The notes under the pieces: generated by a model
What the model was told of the DNA's origin: nothing
The model's database searches: none
Seen by the model: only the letters and a program-made list of their open reading frames with translations
DNA from: a bacterium
GTDB lineage: Bacteria; Armatimonadota; Fimbriimonadia; Fimbriimonadales; Fimbriimonadaceae
NCBI GenBank assembly: GCA_027485645.1
Contig: JAIXQR010000003.1
Span: 186,001-250,000 of the forward strand
Direction: 5' to 3'
Length of the DNA: 64,000 nucleotides
Part shown: positions 9,792-19,228 of the stretch, one piece after another
How the letters are laid out: the number at the start of each line of letters is the position of its first letter
How positions within the stretch are numbered: position 1 is the stretch's first letter
Made by a program: the position numbers and the translations under genes

Positions 9792-10100
9792 ATGACTGCG
9801 TTAGCAGTACTAAACAAAAAAATGGTGGCGCTTTGCCAGCGATACGCAGTCATGCGGCTGAGGGTGTTTGGGAGTGCGCTTTCGTCGGAGTGGAATGAAG
9901 CAACGAGTGACTTTGATTTTCTGGTCGAGTACGGTCAGTAGACCAAGTTATTGCCACCGCTGGATAGATTGGTGGGCTTAAAGTTTGATCTCGAGAATCT
10001 TCTCGGCCGGAAGGTGGATGTTGTGAACTCGGCTAACCTGCACAACGCTACTTTCCGCGAGATCGTCGAGCGGGATGCGATTGAGTTTTATTCGGTTTGA
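9792..10100 (+). pseudogene. Minimal nucleotidyltransferase (MNT/NTP_transf_2) interrupted by in-frame TAG at 9939-9941
   Basis: MTALAVLNKKMVALCQRYAVMRLRVFGSALSSEWNEATSDFDFLVEYGQ*TKLLPPLDRLVGLKFDLENLLGRKVDVVNSANLHNATFREIVERDAIEFYSV*. GSx(n)SDFDFLV catalytic motif and the LLGRKVDVV tail are both in one frame. Confidence 0.75.
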
Positions 10101-10219
10101 ACTAGGCGTGCCCTAGCAGATGGGCTGTTCGGGATCGCTTTTGGCGCATCATAAAACGAGTAGCGTGGCGGCTGAATTGAGGCATCTGGTCCGTTGCGAC
10201 GCTGCGGGAGAGTTGAGCT

Positions 10220-10570
10220 ATGAATTCTCTATTTGTCATCGCGCCGTACAAACATCTCGATATGTGGGTGTTTGATGATGGGGCTCGGGGGTTGGTGCAG
10301 GAGCCGTTTGTGGGTGGGGCGGATTTGTTGATTGATCTGGCGACGGCGGGGTTTGAGTCGCCGGAGAAGGGGTTTCGGATGGTTTTTTCGGCCGGGGCTT
10401 TTCCGGGGGCGGGGTTGCGGTTGGAATGGCGGCGGGCGGAGATGGGCGGGAATGTTTACTTCTGCGAGGCGCTGGGGTCTGAGGGGTGGCTTTGTCCGGC
10501 GTTGCTGAAGTACTTCGAGGCTCCGCCGGCGGAAATTTACGTTCAGGTTCGGCCGCGGGTAGATCAGTGA
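10220..10570 (+). CDS. DUF6717-like protein
   Basis: MNSLFVIAPYKHLDMWVFDDGARGLVQEPFVGGAD...EGWLCPALLKYFEAPPAEIYVQ. Confidence 0.65.
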   Translation: MNSLFVIAPYKHLDMWVFDDGARGLVQEPFVGGADLLIDLATAGFESPEKGFRMVFSAGAFPGAGLRLEWRRAEMGGNVYFCEALGSEGWLCPALLKYFEAPPAEIYVQVRPRVDQ

Positions 10571-10680
10571 TGCGGTTGGCACGGCTTGGTGCCAAAACGC
10601 AGCGTGCAAGAAGATGAGGCACAGCGGAACTTGAGCCAATTCTTAGCTGATGTTACGCCGTGCCCGGCGAGGGCGCTCGG

Positions 10681-11241
10681 TTAGGGGTTTCGGCCCCAGG
10701 GGCGAGCGGTGACGTCCACACTAAAAGCAGGCAACTCTCCGCTGCCAACCTTATACGTGGAGTTTGGTTTTTCCTCCACCTGACCAAACTTGACCAGGCC
10801 CCTTTGTCCTTGATCGTTCGTGTTCCAACCTGCATAAACTTGAGAACCCGCGGCTGCCTTTGCTTCGATCCAGTATTTTCGACCGCTAATGAGCCGGACT
10901 CTTCGGTCATGGTTCATCACGGTCTTAACGCCAGCCGACCTTAAGTCGATCGTAAAGGTGGTCATCAAGGTCCCGATATCGTTGCCGTTGTCTTCAAACA
11001 GCGAGATGGTAGCGAAATGGCTTTTTCCGTTGCCGCTCTTCTGCATGCTCAGCTTGATGAAGTTCAAGACGCCCGTTTTGCTTGGCGTGAACTGGGCGGC
11101 AACCCGAGTATCTTTGAGGTCACCAAATCCCAATCCCCAGTTTTTTGCGGATTCTCCGGGGCCGAAGTTATCGAAGATCAGGTACGCCTGACTTGAGGCA
11201 ACAACAAGGGCAAGGCAAAGAAGAGAGGACAGTTTCTTCAT
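10681..11241 (-). CDS. Secreted protein, choice-of-anchor-like
   Basis: Signal peptide MKKLSSLLCLALVVASSQA, then YLIFDNFGPGESAKNWGLGFGD...AAQFTP. Confidence 0.6.
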   Translation of the reverse strand: MKKLSSLLCLALVVASSQAYLIFDNFGPGESAKNWGLGFGDLKDTRVAAQFTPSKTGVLNFIKLSMQKSGNGKSHFATISLFEDNGNDIGTLMTTFTIDLRSAGVKTVMNHDRRVRLISGRKYWIEAKAAAGSQVYAGWNTNDQGQRGLVKFGQVEEKPNSTYKVGSGELPAFSVDVTARPWGRNP

Positions 11242-11425
11242 GGTGGTTCTTCCGATGGGTCAAAGATCTCTATAGCCAGATCGTTCTGAGACCTTATGAC
11301 TTACGCCGAAATGCGATTGTTCCTGACCATTTCGAAAAATATTGAACGCAGCTAAATCTTGCAAAAATACTGGGTGGGCCGGGCGGGGTGTGGGTGTCGT
11401 CTCGGGTCTCGGCTAAGATATCGCC

Positions 11426-12379
11426 ATGACCGGCGAGGCCGTTCCATCCGGATCGAACGCAAAGATTGTTCTCGCGCTCTCCTCCGTCATCATTGCCCTC
11501 AGCTTCGCTTTCCCGCTCACCTTAGTGCCGTCTTCGAAGTACGGCGCCATCTCCAACGAAGCCATGAACCTATATGCCTGCACCGCGTGGGCAGGTTGGG
11601 CACATTTTGTGTTCGCCTACGTGGGTCAGCTGCGCTCGCTTGCGCCGATGCCAGGGCTGTACCAAGCCAAGAAGCTTGCCCTGTTTTTGGGTGTTTTGGC
11701 GGTGTCGATCGTGATCCTTCTTAGCCTCTGGCTTTGGGTCGGGCCGGAAGCGTTCGGCGCGCTGGTGTGGGTCTATTTCATCGACCATTCCTTGAAAGCG
11801 GAGCAGTTCTTTGCGTTGGGAAAGGTGGCGAAAGAGCCGCTGATCGCGCGCTGGATCCGGTCGTACCAGCCCATCCTGTGCTTCGGTTGGCTCAGCGTGG
11901 TCTTGCTGGATTTTGGCGATATCTCCGGCTTTCGCTGGATCATTTGGGGGGTCTCCGCGGCCATGGCGGCCATGGTGCTGCTGTTGGGTGGTTGGCAGGA
12001 CCTTCGCGCGGGGGATAAACGTGGCACGCTGATCTCGCTATTCTTTGTTGCCGAAGCCGCGGTTTGGGGGACCTTAAGCGGGTTCACCGTTCCCGAGTTT
12101 CTGGTCGGCGTGTACATTTTTCACGTTGCACTGGGCAGTTTTTATCACTACATCGGGGCGTACTTTGCCGCGGTTGCACGCCGGAAGCCAGGAGATTGGT
12201 GGTTGCTTCCCATCACCATCGTGCTCGTCAATCTCGGCATTGGTGCGCTTGGCTATCTCTCGGTCAATCGCTCGGGGCCGGGCGAATTGCAGATGTTGCT
12301 GAATCCGGATTTGTTCACCCTCTGGGTCGGCCTGCACTTAGTTGCAAGCGATGTCTTTCCCTTGGTGCGCAAAGCGTGA
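11426..12379 (+). CDS. Multi-pass membrane protein of unknown function
   Basis: 317 aa with many hydrophobic segments; consistent codon usage. Confidence 0.65.
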   Translation: MTGEAVPSGSNAKIVLALSSVIIALSFAFPLTLVPSSKYGAISNEAMNLYACTAWAGWAHFVFAYVGQLRSLAPMPGLYQAKKLALFLGVLAVSIVILLSLWLWVGPEAFGALVWVYFIDHSLKAEQFFALGKVAKEPLIARWIRSYQPILCFGWLSVVLLDFGDISGFRWIIWGVSAAMAAMVLLLGGWQDLRAGDKRGTLISLFFVAEAAVWGTLSGFTVPEFLVGVYIFHVALGSFYHYIGAYFAAVARRKPGDWWLLPITIVLVNLGIGALGYLSVNRSGPGELQMLLNPDLFTLWVGLHLVASDVFPLVRKA

Positions 12380-12421
12380 AGCGACCCTGAGAACTCGTGT
12401 TCCGGCGGATATCATAGCCGA

Positions 12422-13072
12422 GTGGATATCGGCTACGGGCTCATCCCTGGATTTCTTGAACCCTCCGAGGTAGAGGCGATCAAGGGTCGACTTCCGGATT
12501 TGGACGGGCAGGCGGGGTCGCGGGGGCTTTTGGAATTCGAGTGGTGCGCAGCCTTAGCGGCAGATCCTCGGTTGAAGGGATTGGCGGACACCCTTGTGAA
12601 CGCAGAAGCGCGGCCGGTGCGGGGGATTTTGTTTGATAAGGTTGCGGGGCGGAATTGGAACTTGGGCTGGCACCAGGACACGAAGATTGCAGTTCGGGCG
12701 GCTAAGCCAGACGTTCCGGGGTTTTCGGCTTGGAGCGTGAAGGAAGGGGTGGTTCACACGCTGCCGCCACTCGAGGTGCTCGAATCATGCGTGGCGTTGA
12801 GAATCCATCTCGACCCTTGTCCGGCGGATAACGGGCCGCTGCAGGTCATTCCGGGCAGTCACCGGCTGGGGCTTCGCGAGTATCCATCGGAAGACGAAAT
12901 TGCGACGGCGATGACGCTTACGGCGGAGGTGGGCGATTTGATTTGGATGCGGCCGCTGGTTTTCCACGGTTCGCCCCGAGCGTCCCGGGTGGATCATCGG
13001 CGGGTGTTGCACATTGAGTACAGCAGCGCGGTGCTTCCGGGCGGTTTAGAGTGGGCTTGGGGCGGGTTTTAG
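12422..13072 (+). CDS. Phytanoyl-CoA dioxygenase family protein
   Basis: GTG start. LGWHQDTKIAV, CPADNGPLQVIPGSHRLG, GDLIWMRPLVFHGS: Fe(II)/2OG oxygenase HxD...H. Confidence 0.8.
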   Translation: MDIGYGLIPGFLEPSEVEAIKGRLPDLDGQAGSRGLLEFEWCAALAADPRLKGLADTLVNAEARPVRGILFDKVAGRNWNLGWHQDTKIAVRAAKPDVPGFSAWSVKEGVVHTLPPLEVLESCVALRIHLDPCPADNGPLQVIPGSHRLGLREYPSEDEIATAMTLTAEVGDLIWMRPLVFHGSPRASRVDHRRVLHIEYSSAVLPGGLEWAWGGF

Positions 13073-13521
13073 CTCGGCTTCGGTCGGCGTTTGGGGCCGT
13101 CCATTACGCGGATGATGGTCCTCGCCTCGACGGGTTCGGGGACCTGCACGGCGGAATCGACGGCTTGCCGGATCAGGTCGTGGATATACGGGTCATCTAG
13201 ATCCTCGGCGCGAGTGAGTTTGATGTGCCGAATCTTTGCGCCGCTTCCTTGGAGGCGACCTTCGGGGTCATTGAGCGAGGCGCCTTGGGTGAAGCCGATG
13301 TTCACGTATTTGGTATAGGCCGGCAGGTGGATGAAGTGGTCGGCGTTTTTCTCGGTGAAGCCGTAGGAGGGGCCGACGGTGTTGGTGGCATCCCAGATGG
13401 TTTCGATGCACGGCGGGAGCAGGGAGACCAAGCGTTGTCGGAGCGCCCGCGCTAGCGTCTGGGTGGCTACGGGATAGGGTGCAAGAAACTCGACGAACTC
13501 AACGGGCTCTGGCAGGGTCAT
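13069..13521 (-). CDS. DUF1801-domain protein
   Basis: LPPCIETIWDATNTVGPSYGFTEKNADHFIHLPAYTKYVNIGFTQGASLNDP...IRHIKL. Confidence 0.7.
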   Translation of the reverse strand: MTLPEPVEFVEFLAPYPVATQTLARALRQRLVSLLPPCIETIWDATNTVGPSYGFTEKNADHFIHLPAYTKYVNIGFTQGASLNDPEGRLQGSGAKIRHIKLTRAEDLDDPYIHDLIRQAVDSAVQVPEPVEARTIIRVMDGPKRRPKPS

Positions 13522-13743
13522 CGTACGTTATATTTTGCCGTATGTGACATCCACCACCCCGGCATGGATGGTGGCATTCGCACTCGAACTTATCCAGACA
13601 CTAGATCCACCCTCCGCCACGGAAGCTCAGTAACGCCGGTCCTTAGCGTCTCCTCGTAGGTCGCAACAGCAAAGTCTGGTTCGTTGGGATCTTCCCTGCC
13701 GTTGAGCCACCAAAAACTTGAGGACTGATGTAGATTGTTATCA

Positions 13744-13763
13744 CGATTTGCCGACGCAAATCG
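13744..13763. promoter_or_regulatory. Perfect palindrome CGATTTGC-CGAC-GCAAATCG, 13 bp upstream of the GH30-like start; putative operator
   Basis: Two 8-bp arms with a 4-bp spacer. Confidence 0.45.
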
Positions 13764-13776
13764 AATCGGATCGCCC

Positions 13777-15267
13777 ATGTTTCTGACCTCTCTCCTCCTT
13801 GTTCTGGCTCCCGTTGCCGCAGACGCCGTTCCCGCTGGACAGAGTCAGCGCGTGACCATCGACTTCAGCCGGCCAATGCAGACGGTGGATGGATTTGGAT
13901 TTTCCTCGGCATGGGGCAATCTCCCGGTCGGAGCGGGCACGATGGACGCGTTTTTCAGCGTGTCGAAAGGGGCGGGATTCTCCATCCTTCGCAACCGCAT
14001 CCCCTTTCGCGAGAACCCAAAGTTGGATGATCAGTTTCTCGAAAAGCGAGACGGGGCGTACGTGTTCACTACGGTTAAGGACAAGCAGGGGACCTACAAA
14101 AAATTCAAGCTGAACTGGGATAACTGGGATCTGACTGCGACCCGAAAACTGCTCGGCGAGGTCACCGCCAATCCGGATTACCAACTCTCCAAGGTTTTCA
14201 GCAGCCCTTGGACCCCGCCCAATAATCCGATTGACCGCTGGAAGAGTCCGACTCCCCCTGAAGAGAAGAGCCAAAACCGATTGACCGAAGCGTCTTACGC
14301 GACCAAGCCAGAGGTCGGCGGTTATCTGGACCCCGCCCACTATCAAGATTACGCGGATCTACTTGCGGACTACGTGCTGGGGTTCAAGGCCAAGATGGGT
14401 TACCCGCTCTATTCACTCTCACTTCAGAACGAACCGAGCTTCGACTGCGACTACGAGTCGTGCGACTGGACGCCCAAACAATTTCACGATTTCCTGCTTG
14501 TGCTCAACAAGGAGTTCACACGAAAAGGCGTTTGGAAATTGAATCCGAGGCTGAAGATCATGGCCGCAGAGGACAACAACTTTAAGGATTCGCACTTGAG
14601 CGAGGTCTACGCCGATCCAGCAACGCGGAATCTGGTTCAGATCGCCGCCGGGCATCAATACGAATACGGTCCCTGGAGCATGGGCGGGAACATCGCCAAC
14701 CTCTTCACCGAACGAGACAACTATCAGCCCAGCCGGTTTGAGGCCTCCACCGCCCGGCGGAAGCAGATCTGGATGACGGAATGGAATATGTCCGCCTTCA
14801 ATGGCACCAGCGAAATGAATCGAGCGCTCGTGGTCGCCAAAGTGATGCACCAAGATTTCACCCAGTCAAACTTGAACGCGTTCGTCTTTTGGTGGAGTTC
14901 TTCGCTCATGCAAGACAACCGGCCCGCCAAGTTGCTGTGGGCCATGGCTCAGTACAGCCGATTCGTTCGGCCGGGGTGGCGGGTTGTCAATACTCAAGGG
15001 CAACCCAAGAAAGGGGTCTTCGTCACCACCTTTGCTGACCCATCCATGCGGAAATTTGCCGCCGTGGTGGTGAATACGAACTCCGTCTCGACCGAGCTAG
15101 ACCTCAATATCAAGGGCGCGCGCCGGCTGCGGAACGTCAACGTTTTTAGGACCAGCGCATCAGAAAACACCAAATTGGTGGGAGCCACGCCCGGACCGAT
15201 GACCAGCCTTTCCGGTTCCGTCGACGCATCCAGCGTCACTACCTATTACGGCGATCTTCAGCGGTAG
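13777..15267 (+). CDS. Secreted glycoside hydrolase family 30-like protein
   Basis: Signal peptide MFLTSLLLVLAPVAADA; VTIDFSRPMQTVDGFGFSSAWGN, YSLSLQNEPSF, IWMTEWNMS. Confidence 0.75.
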   Translation: MFLTSLLLVLAPVAADAVPAGQSQRVTIDFSRPMQTVDGFGFSSAWGNLPVGAGTMDAFFSVSKGAGFSILRNRIPFRENPKLDDQFLEKRDGAYVFTTVKDKQGTYKKFKLNWDNWDLTATRKLLGEVTANPDYQLSKVFSSPWTPPNNPIDRWKSPTPPEEKSQNRLTEASYATKPEVGGYLDPAHYQDYADLLADYVLGFKAKMGYPLYSLSLQNEPSFDCDYESCDWTPKQFHDFLLVLNKEFTRKGVWKLNPRLKIMAAEDNNFKDSHLSEVYADPATRNLVQIAAGHQYEYGPWSMGGNIANLFTERDNYQPSRFEASTARRKQIWMTEWNMSAFNGTSEMNRALVVAKVMHQDFTQSNLNAFVFWWSSSLMQDNRPAKLLWAMAQYSRFVRPGWRVVNTQGQPKKGVFVTTFADPSMRKFAAVVVNTNSVSTELDLNIKGARRLRNVNVFRTSASENTKLVGATPGPMTSLSGSVDASSVTTYYGDLQR

Positions 15268-15311
15268 CTAGATAGGGCTAAGCCCGGGTGCCATCTCATG
15301 GAGTCGCGCAG

Positions 15312-15342
15312 TTGACAAATAAAAACCGTTTGGTTATATAAT
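15312..15342 (+). promoter_or_regulatory. sigma70-like promoter: TTGACA then TATATA (17 bp) / TATAAT (19 bp)
   Basis: ttgaca at 15312-15317; tatata at 15335-15340 and tataat at 15337-15342, directly upstream of the ArsR gene. Confidence 0.7.
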
Positions 15343-15351
15343 CAAACGGTT
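15324..15351. promoter_or_regulatory. ArsR-type operator AACCGTTTG-N10-CAAACGGTT overlapping the -10 element
   Basis: Perfect 9-bp inverted repeat spanning the promoter and ending 4 nt before the start codon. Confidence 0.7.
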
Positions 15352-15355
15352 AGCA

Positions 15356-15691
15356 ATGGCGTCCGACAAACTCAGTCTCATCTTCTCTGCCCTGGCCGAC
15401 CCGACGCGGCGGGCGATTCTCGCGGCGTTGGCCCTTGGGCCGATGCCGGTGGGTGAGATTGCAAAACCGTTTGAGATGTCGGAGCCGGCGGTGATCAAGC
15501 ATCTCAAGGTGCTGGAGCGGGCCGGGCTGGTGGAGACCGACCGGAAGGGGCAAATGCGCCCGCGGAGCCTCAATGCGCAGCCGCTTGCCGAGGCGAGCAG
15601 TTGGGTGGAGCAGTACCGCCAATTTTGGGAAGCCAGCTTTGACGAGCTGGATGCCTACCTCGAAGAACTTCAAGCGGGAGAACAAGAATGA
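15356..15691 (+). CDS. ArsR-family winged-helix transcriptional regulator
   Basis: IFSALADPTRRAILAALALGPMPVGEIAKPFEMSEPAVIKHLKVLERAGLVETDRKGQ. Confidence 0.9.
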   Translation: MASDKLSLIFSALADPTRRAILAALALGPMPVGEIAKPFEMSEPAVIKHLKVLERAGLVETDRKGQMRPRSLNAQPLAEASSWVEQYRQFWEASFDELDAYLEELQAGEQE

Positions 15692-16185
15692 ACAACGAAC
15701 CTTTCGTGCTGGAACGCACTTTCAAAGCCCCTCGCGCCCTGGTTTGGGCGACGTTTTCGCAAGCCGAGCACCTTGGAAAATGGATGTCTCCCAAGGGAAT
15801 GTCCCCGGGGCGAAACTTTATGGACTTTCGACCGGGCGGGATATTCCATTACGAAATCGTTCCGCCGAACCAGCCAGGCTTTTGGGGGCGGTGGATCTAT
15901 CGGGAGATTGTCGACCAGGAGTTGATTGTCAACCACCACTCATTTTCGGATGAAGGGGGCGGAATTGTTCGGCACCCGATGGCGCCAGATTGGCCACTTG
16001 AAATGTTGTCTAAGAATCAGTTCTCGGATGTCGATGGCGGCACGTTGCTTCGATTGGAAATGTCCGTTATTGGATCTGATCCGGTGCAGTTGCAGACCTT
16101 CGAAGCCGGCCGGCCCAGTATGAGCATGGGGTGGGGCGGGACGATGGATGTGCTGGACGTGGTTTTGGCCGAGTTGCAAGGCTAG
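15688..16185 (+). CDS. SRPBCC (AHSA1-like) protein, ATGA-coupled to ArsR
   Basis: FVLERTFKAPRALVWATFSQAEHLGKWMSPKG; start overlaps the ArsR stop (ATGA). Confidence 0.85.
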   Translation: MNNEPFVLERTFKAPRALVWATFSQAEHLGKWMSPKGMSPGRNFMDFRPGGIFHYEIVPPNQPGFWGRWIYREIVDQELIVNHHSFSDEGGGIVRHPMAPDWPLEMLSKNQFSDVDGGTLLRLEMSVIGSDPVQLQTFEAGRPSMSMGWGGTMDVLDVVLAELQG

Positions 16186-16448
16186 GACGAGAACCGCGCC
16201 TGGGCAGTCGCAGAATCGACAACTGGGAAGACTTCGAAATCGACGAGGTCTTCCCAGTTTGCAATCCACTCGTCGAGCAACGATCTTGATTCTGCTTCCA
16301 TGACTTGGAAGCAGATTTGGAAAGTCGAGTCCACCCAGCTGGTGATGTACTTTACGCCGTCTGGAGCGAGCCGGCCGCGTTCTCGAAATCGGGCATAGAC
16401 GGGGGCGGCGTCGCCGTTGCGGAATCTCTCGATCACCATGAATGTCAT
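16182..16448 (-). CDS. DUF3303-like protein
   Basis: MTFMVIERFRNGDAAPVYARFRERGRLAPDGVKYITSWVD...CFQVMEAES...WEDLVDFEVFPV. Confidence 0.7.
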   Translation of the reverse strand: MTFMVIERFRNGDAAPVYARFRERGRLAPDGVKYITSWVDSTFQICFQVMEAESRSLLDEWIANWEDLVDFEVFPVVDSATAQARFSS

Positions 16449-16503
16449 GCTTTATTGTTCACGGTTTCGATCGTGAATTCCGTCGTGGGATTTTGGGAAT
16501 TCG

Positions 16504-19215
16504 ATGATACACGCCACCGTTCTTGCAACCACTTTGGCCCTTGTGGCTCAGCAAAAGCCGCCCGTGATCGATGCCATCGGGTTAGACAAAGGTCTCCGCA
16601 CGATAAGCACGCCGGACTATACACTGACTCTGACGGCGGATGGCGGAAACGGGGTCGGTCTTGTGCCGAAGGGCGCAGCGGGGTTCGACTTTTTGGCTTC
16701 CGACCGGCTGAACGTTCGAAAGGCCGACGGTTTTGTACATTTGGGGGATGTTTCGTTCCGCGCTCGGCCGCAAGGGACGGCGGAGTACAGGTCGTTTAGC
16801 ACCTACCGAAACCGGAAATCGGCGTCGGCGGTTAAGACGAAGTCGCTGATTGAGCATGACTTGACGCCGGCGCTTCCAGCGGACTCTCCGTTTTCCATCT
16901 CGCGGCGATGGGAGGTTAAGAACGGCCGATTGCAGCTTCTGTTTACGTTTACAAATCGGACTTCGGAGAGCGTTGAGCTTGGCTCATTGGGCATACCTAT
17001 GCCGTTTAACAACATCATCATGGACCGGAGTCTGGAGGAGGCGCACGCCAAGTGTTCCTTCACTGATCCTTACATTGGTCAGGATGCCGGGTTCCTTCGG
17101 GTTACGCAGTTGAACGGGACAGGGCCGACGATGGTGGTGACTCCGGTTGGGTCTACGCCTTTGGAAGCGTGGCAGCTGGTGCGCGAGCCGCTGGGCCCAA
17201 ACCAAGTTTTTGAAGGGATGATGGAGTGGATGGTGCACACCAAGGCCCACGCCGAAACGGAGTGGAAAGGGGTGCAGCAGTGGAATGAGCCGACTTCAAG
17301 CGTGGTTAAGCCACGTCAATCGCTCACTTACGGAGTTCAGTTCACGCCTTCGCAGAGCATTCGCGAGATTGAGAACACGTTGGCGCGCATCGGTCGGCCG
17401 GTGGCGGTTGGTTTGCCGGGCTATGTGCTTCCGATGGACCAGACCGGGAAGCTGTACTTGAAATACCGAAAGGCGATTTCGGCGATTGAGGTCTCTCCGC
17501 GTGGAGCTGCGGACGTTTCTAAGGCGGCGCGCGGGGCCAAGGGCTGGATGGCTTTTGACGTTAAGCCGAAGGCATGGGGCCGGGTTCGGGTGTCGGTGAA
17601 GTACCAGGATGGCACGCTACAGACGATCAACTACTACAACATCAAGCCTGCGGCGGTCGCGGTGGCGGATCTTGGTCGGTTTTTGACGAACGAGGCTTGG
17701 TTTACGGACGAAAGCGATCCGTTTGGGCGCGCGCCTTCGGCGATCAGCTATGACAACGAGGCCAAGGCGCAAGTCCTTCAGGACTCGCGGGTTTGGATTG
17801 CGGGCCTCGGCGACGAGGGCGGATCGGGGAACTGGTTAGCGCTGGCGATGAAGGAGATGGGGCAGCCTAATCCGGAAGAAGTTGCGAAGCTTGAATCGTT
17901 TGTTGATAAAGTTCTTTGGGGCAACTTGCAGTTTAAAGAAGGGCCGAAAAAGTACGGAGTTCGAAAGAGTACGTTCTTTTATGATCCGAAAGCTCTGCCG
18001 GATTACCCGTATGACAAGAAGTTTAACTGGACCAGTTGGACGAGCTGGAGTAAGGAAGCGTCTAACGATATTGGGCGAGGCTACAACTATCCCCATGTGG
18101 TTGCGGCCTACTATTCGCTCTACAAAATTGCCCGCAACTATCCGGGATTGGCCAAGGCGCACGATTGGAAATGGTATTTGAACCAGGCTTTTCGAACAAC
18201 GGAGTACCTGACTAGCTTTGGGAAGAATGGTGAAGATGTTGTTGGATATTGGCGCCTTGGTTTGATGGAAGGTTCGGTCTTCATCGGACTGGTGAACGAT
18301 CTGAAAGCGGAGGGCTGGAACGAGGAGGCGCGCTTGATTGAATCAAAAATGGCGCTCCGGGCCGATCGTTGGAAGAACGAGCCGTTCCCGTTTGGGAGCG
18401 AGATGGCGTGGGATTCGACCGGGCAAGAAGAGGTTTATGGCTGGTGTAAGTACTTTGGTCACGAGGACAAAGCTCAAGTCACTTTGAACTCGATTCTTGC
18501 CTACGATCCAACGGTTCCGCATTGGGGTTATAACGGCAATGCGCGACGGTATTGGGACTTCCTTTACGGCGCGAAGCTGAGCCGAATTGAACGGCAGCTT
18601 CACCATTACGGTTCAGGGATGAACGCGATTCCGCTTCTTAATGAGTATCGTGAGCACCCAGATGACCTGTTCCTTTTGCGGGTTGGATACGGCGGAACGA
18701 TGGGGGCGCTAACTAATATTCACGAGAGTGGATTTGCGTCGGCGGCGTTTCACTCCTTCCCTTCCACGCTGAAGTGGGATGCGTACTCGGGGGACTACGG
18801 GCCGAACTTTTTTGGTCACGCTTGGAACACGGGCACTTACATTGTCAAAACGAAGGAGTTTGGTTGGCAGGCGTTTGGTGGTGACCTTGAGCTTGCTTCG
18901 GGAGTGGTGAAGGTTGTTCCGAAGGACTCGTTCCGAAAGCGGATCTACCTGGCTCCGCTTGGGATGTATCTTCGCTTGGATGCCGGAACGTTTGACTCGG
19001 TGATGTTCGACGAAAAAACCGGTTCGGTGAGGCTTCGGCTTTCTGGCGCGACTGCGTTCTGCTCGACCGCTCGGTTACGGGTTGATGTACCGGCGAAGAT
19101 TGCGAAAATCAAATCGTATCGGCCTGATGGTGCGTTCCAACTTGACGCGCAGGCCTATTCGATTCCCCTGGAGAAGGGCGTGACGGAAGTGAAGTTGGTT
19201 CCGTCGCGCCCATAA
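16504..19215 (+). CDS. Secreted DUF5695-like protein (probable carbohydrate-active)
   Basis: 903 aa; SWTSWSKEASNDIGRGYNYPHVVAAYYSLYKIARNYPG-type alpha/alpha-barrel-like region. Family recalled, not searched. Confidence 0.6.
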   Translation: MIHATVLATTLALVAQQKPPVIDAIGLDKGLRTISTPDYTLTLTADGGNGVGLVPKGAAGFDFLASDRLNVRKADGFVHLGDVSFRARPQGTAEYRSFSTYRNRKSASAVKTKSLIEHDLTPALPADSPFSISRRWEVKNGRLQLLFTFTNRTSESVELGSLGIPMPFNNIIMDRSLEEAHAKCSFTDPYIGQDAGFLRVTQLNGTGPTMVVTPVGSTPLEAWQLVREPLGPNQVFEGMMEWMVHTKAHAETEWKGVQQWNEPTSSVVKPRQSLTYGVQFTPSQSIREIENTLARIGRPVAVGLPGYVLPMDQTGKLYLKYRKAISAIEVSPRGAADVSKAARGAKGWMAFDVKPKAWGRVRVSVKYQDGTLQTINYYNIKPAAVAVADLGRFLTNEAWFTDESDPFGRAPSAISYDNEAKAQVLQDSRVWIAGLGDEGGSGNWLALAMKEMGQPNPEEVAKLESFVDKVLWGNLQFKEGPKKYGVRKSTFFYDPKALPDYPYDKKFNWTSWTSWSKEASNDIGRGYNYPHVVAAYYSLYKIARNYPGLAKAHDWKWYLNQAFRTTEYLTSFGKNGEDVVGYWRLGLMEGSVFIGLVNDLKAEGWNEEARLIESKMALRADRWKNEPFPFGSEMAWDSTGQEEVYGWCKYFGHEDKAQVTLNSILAYDPTVPHWGYNGNARRYWDFLYGAKLSRIERQLHHYGSGMNAIPLLNEYREHPDDLFLLRVGYGGTMGALTNIHESGFASAAFHSFPSTLKWDAYSGDYGPNFFGHAWNTGTYIVKTKEFGWQAFGGDLELASGVVKVVPKDSFRKRIYLAPLGMYLRLDAGTFDSVMFDEKTGSVRLRLSGATAFCSTARLRVDVPAKIAKIKSYRPDGAFQLDAQAYSIPLEKGVTEVKLVPSRP

Positions 19216-19228
19216 GCGTCATGGGGAT

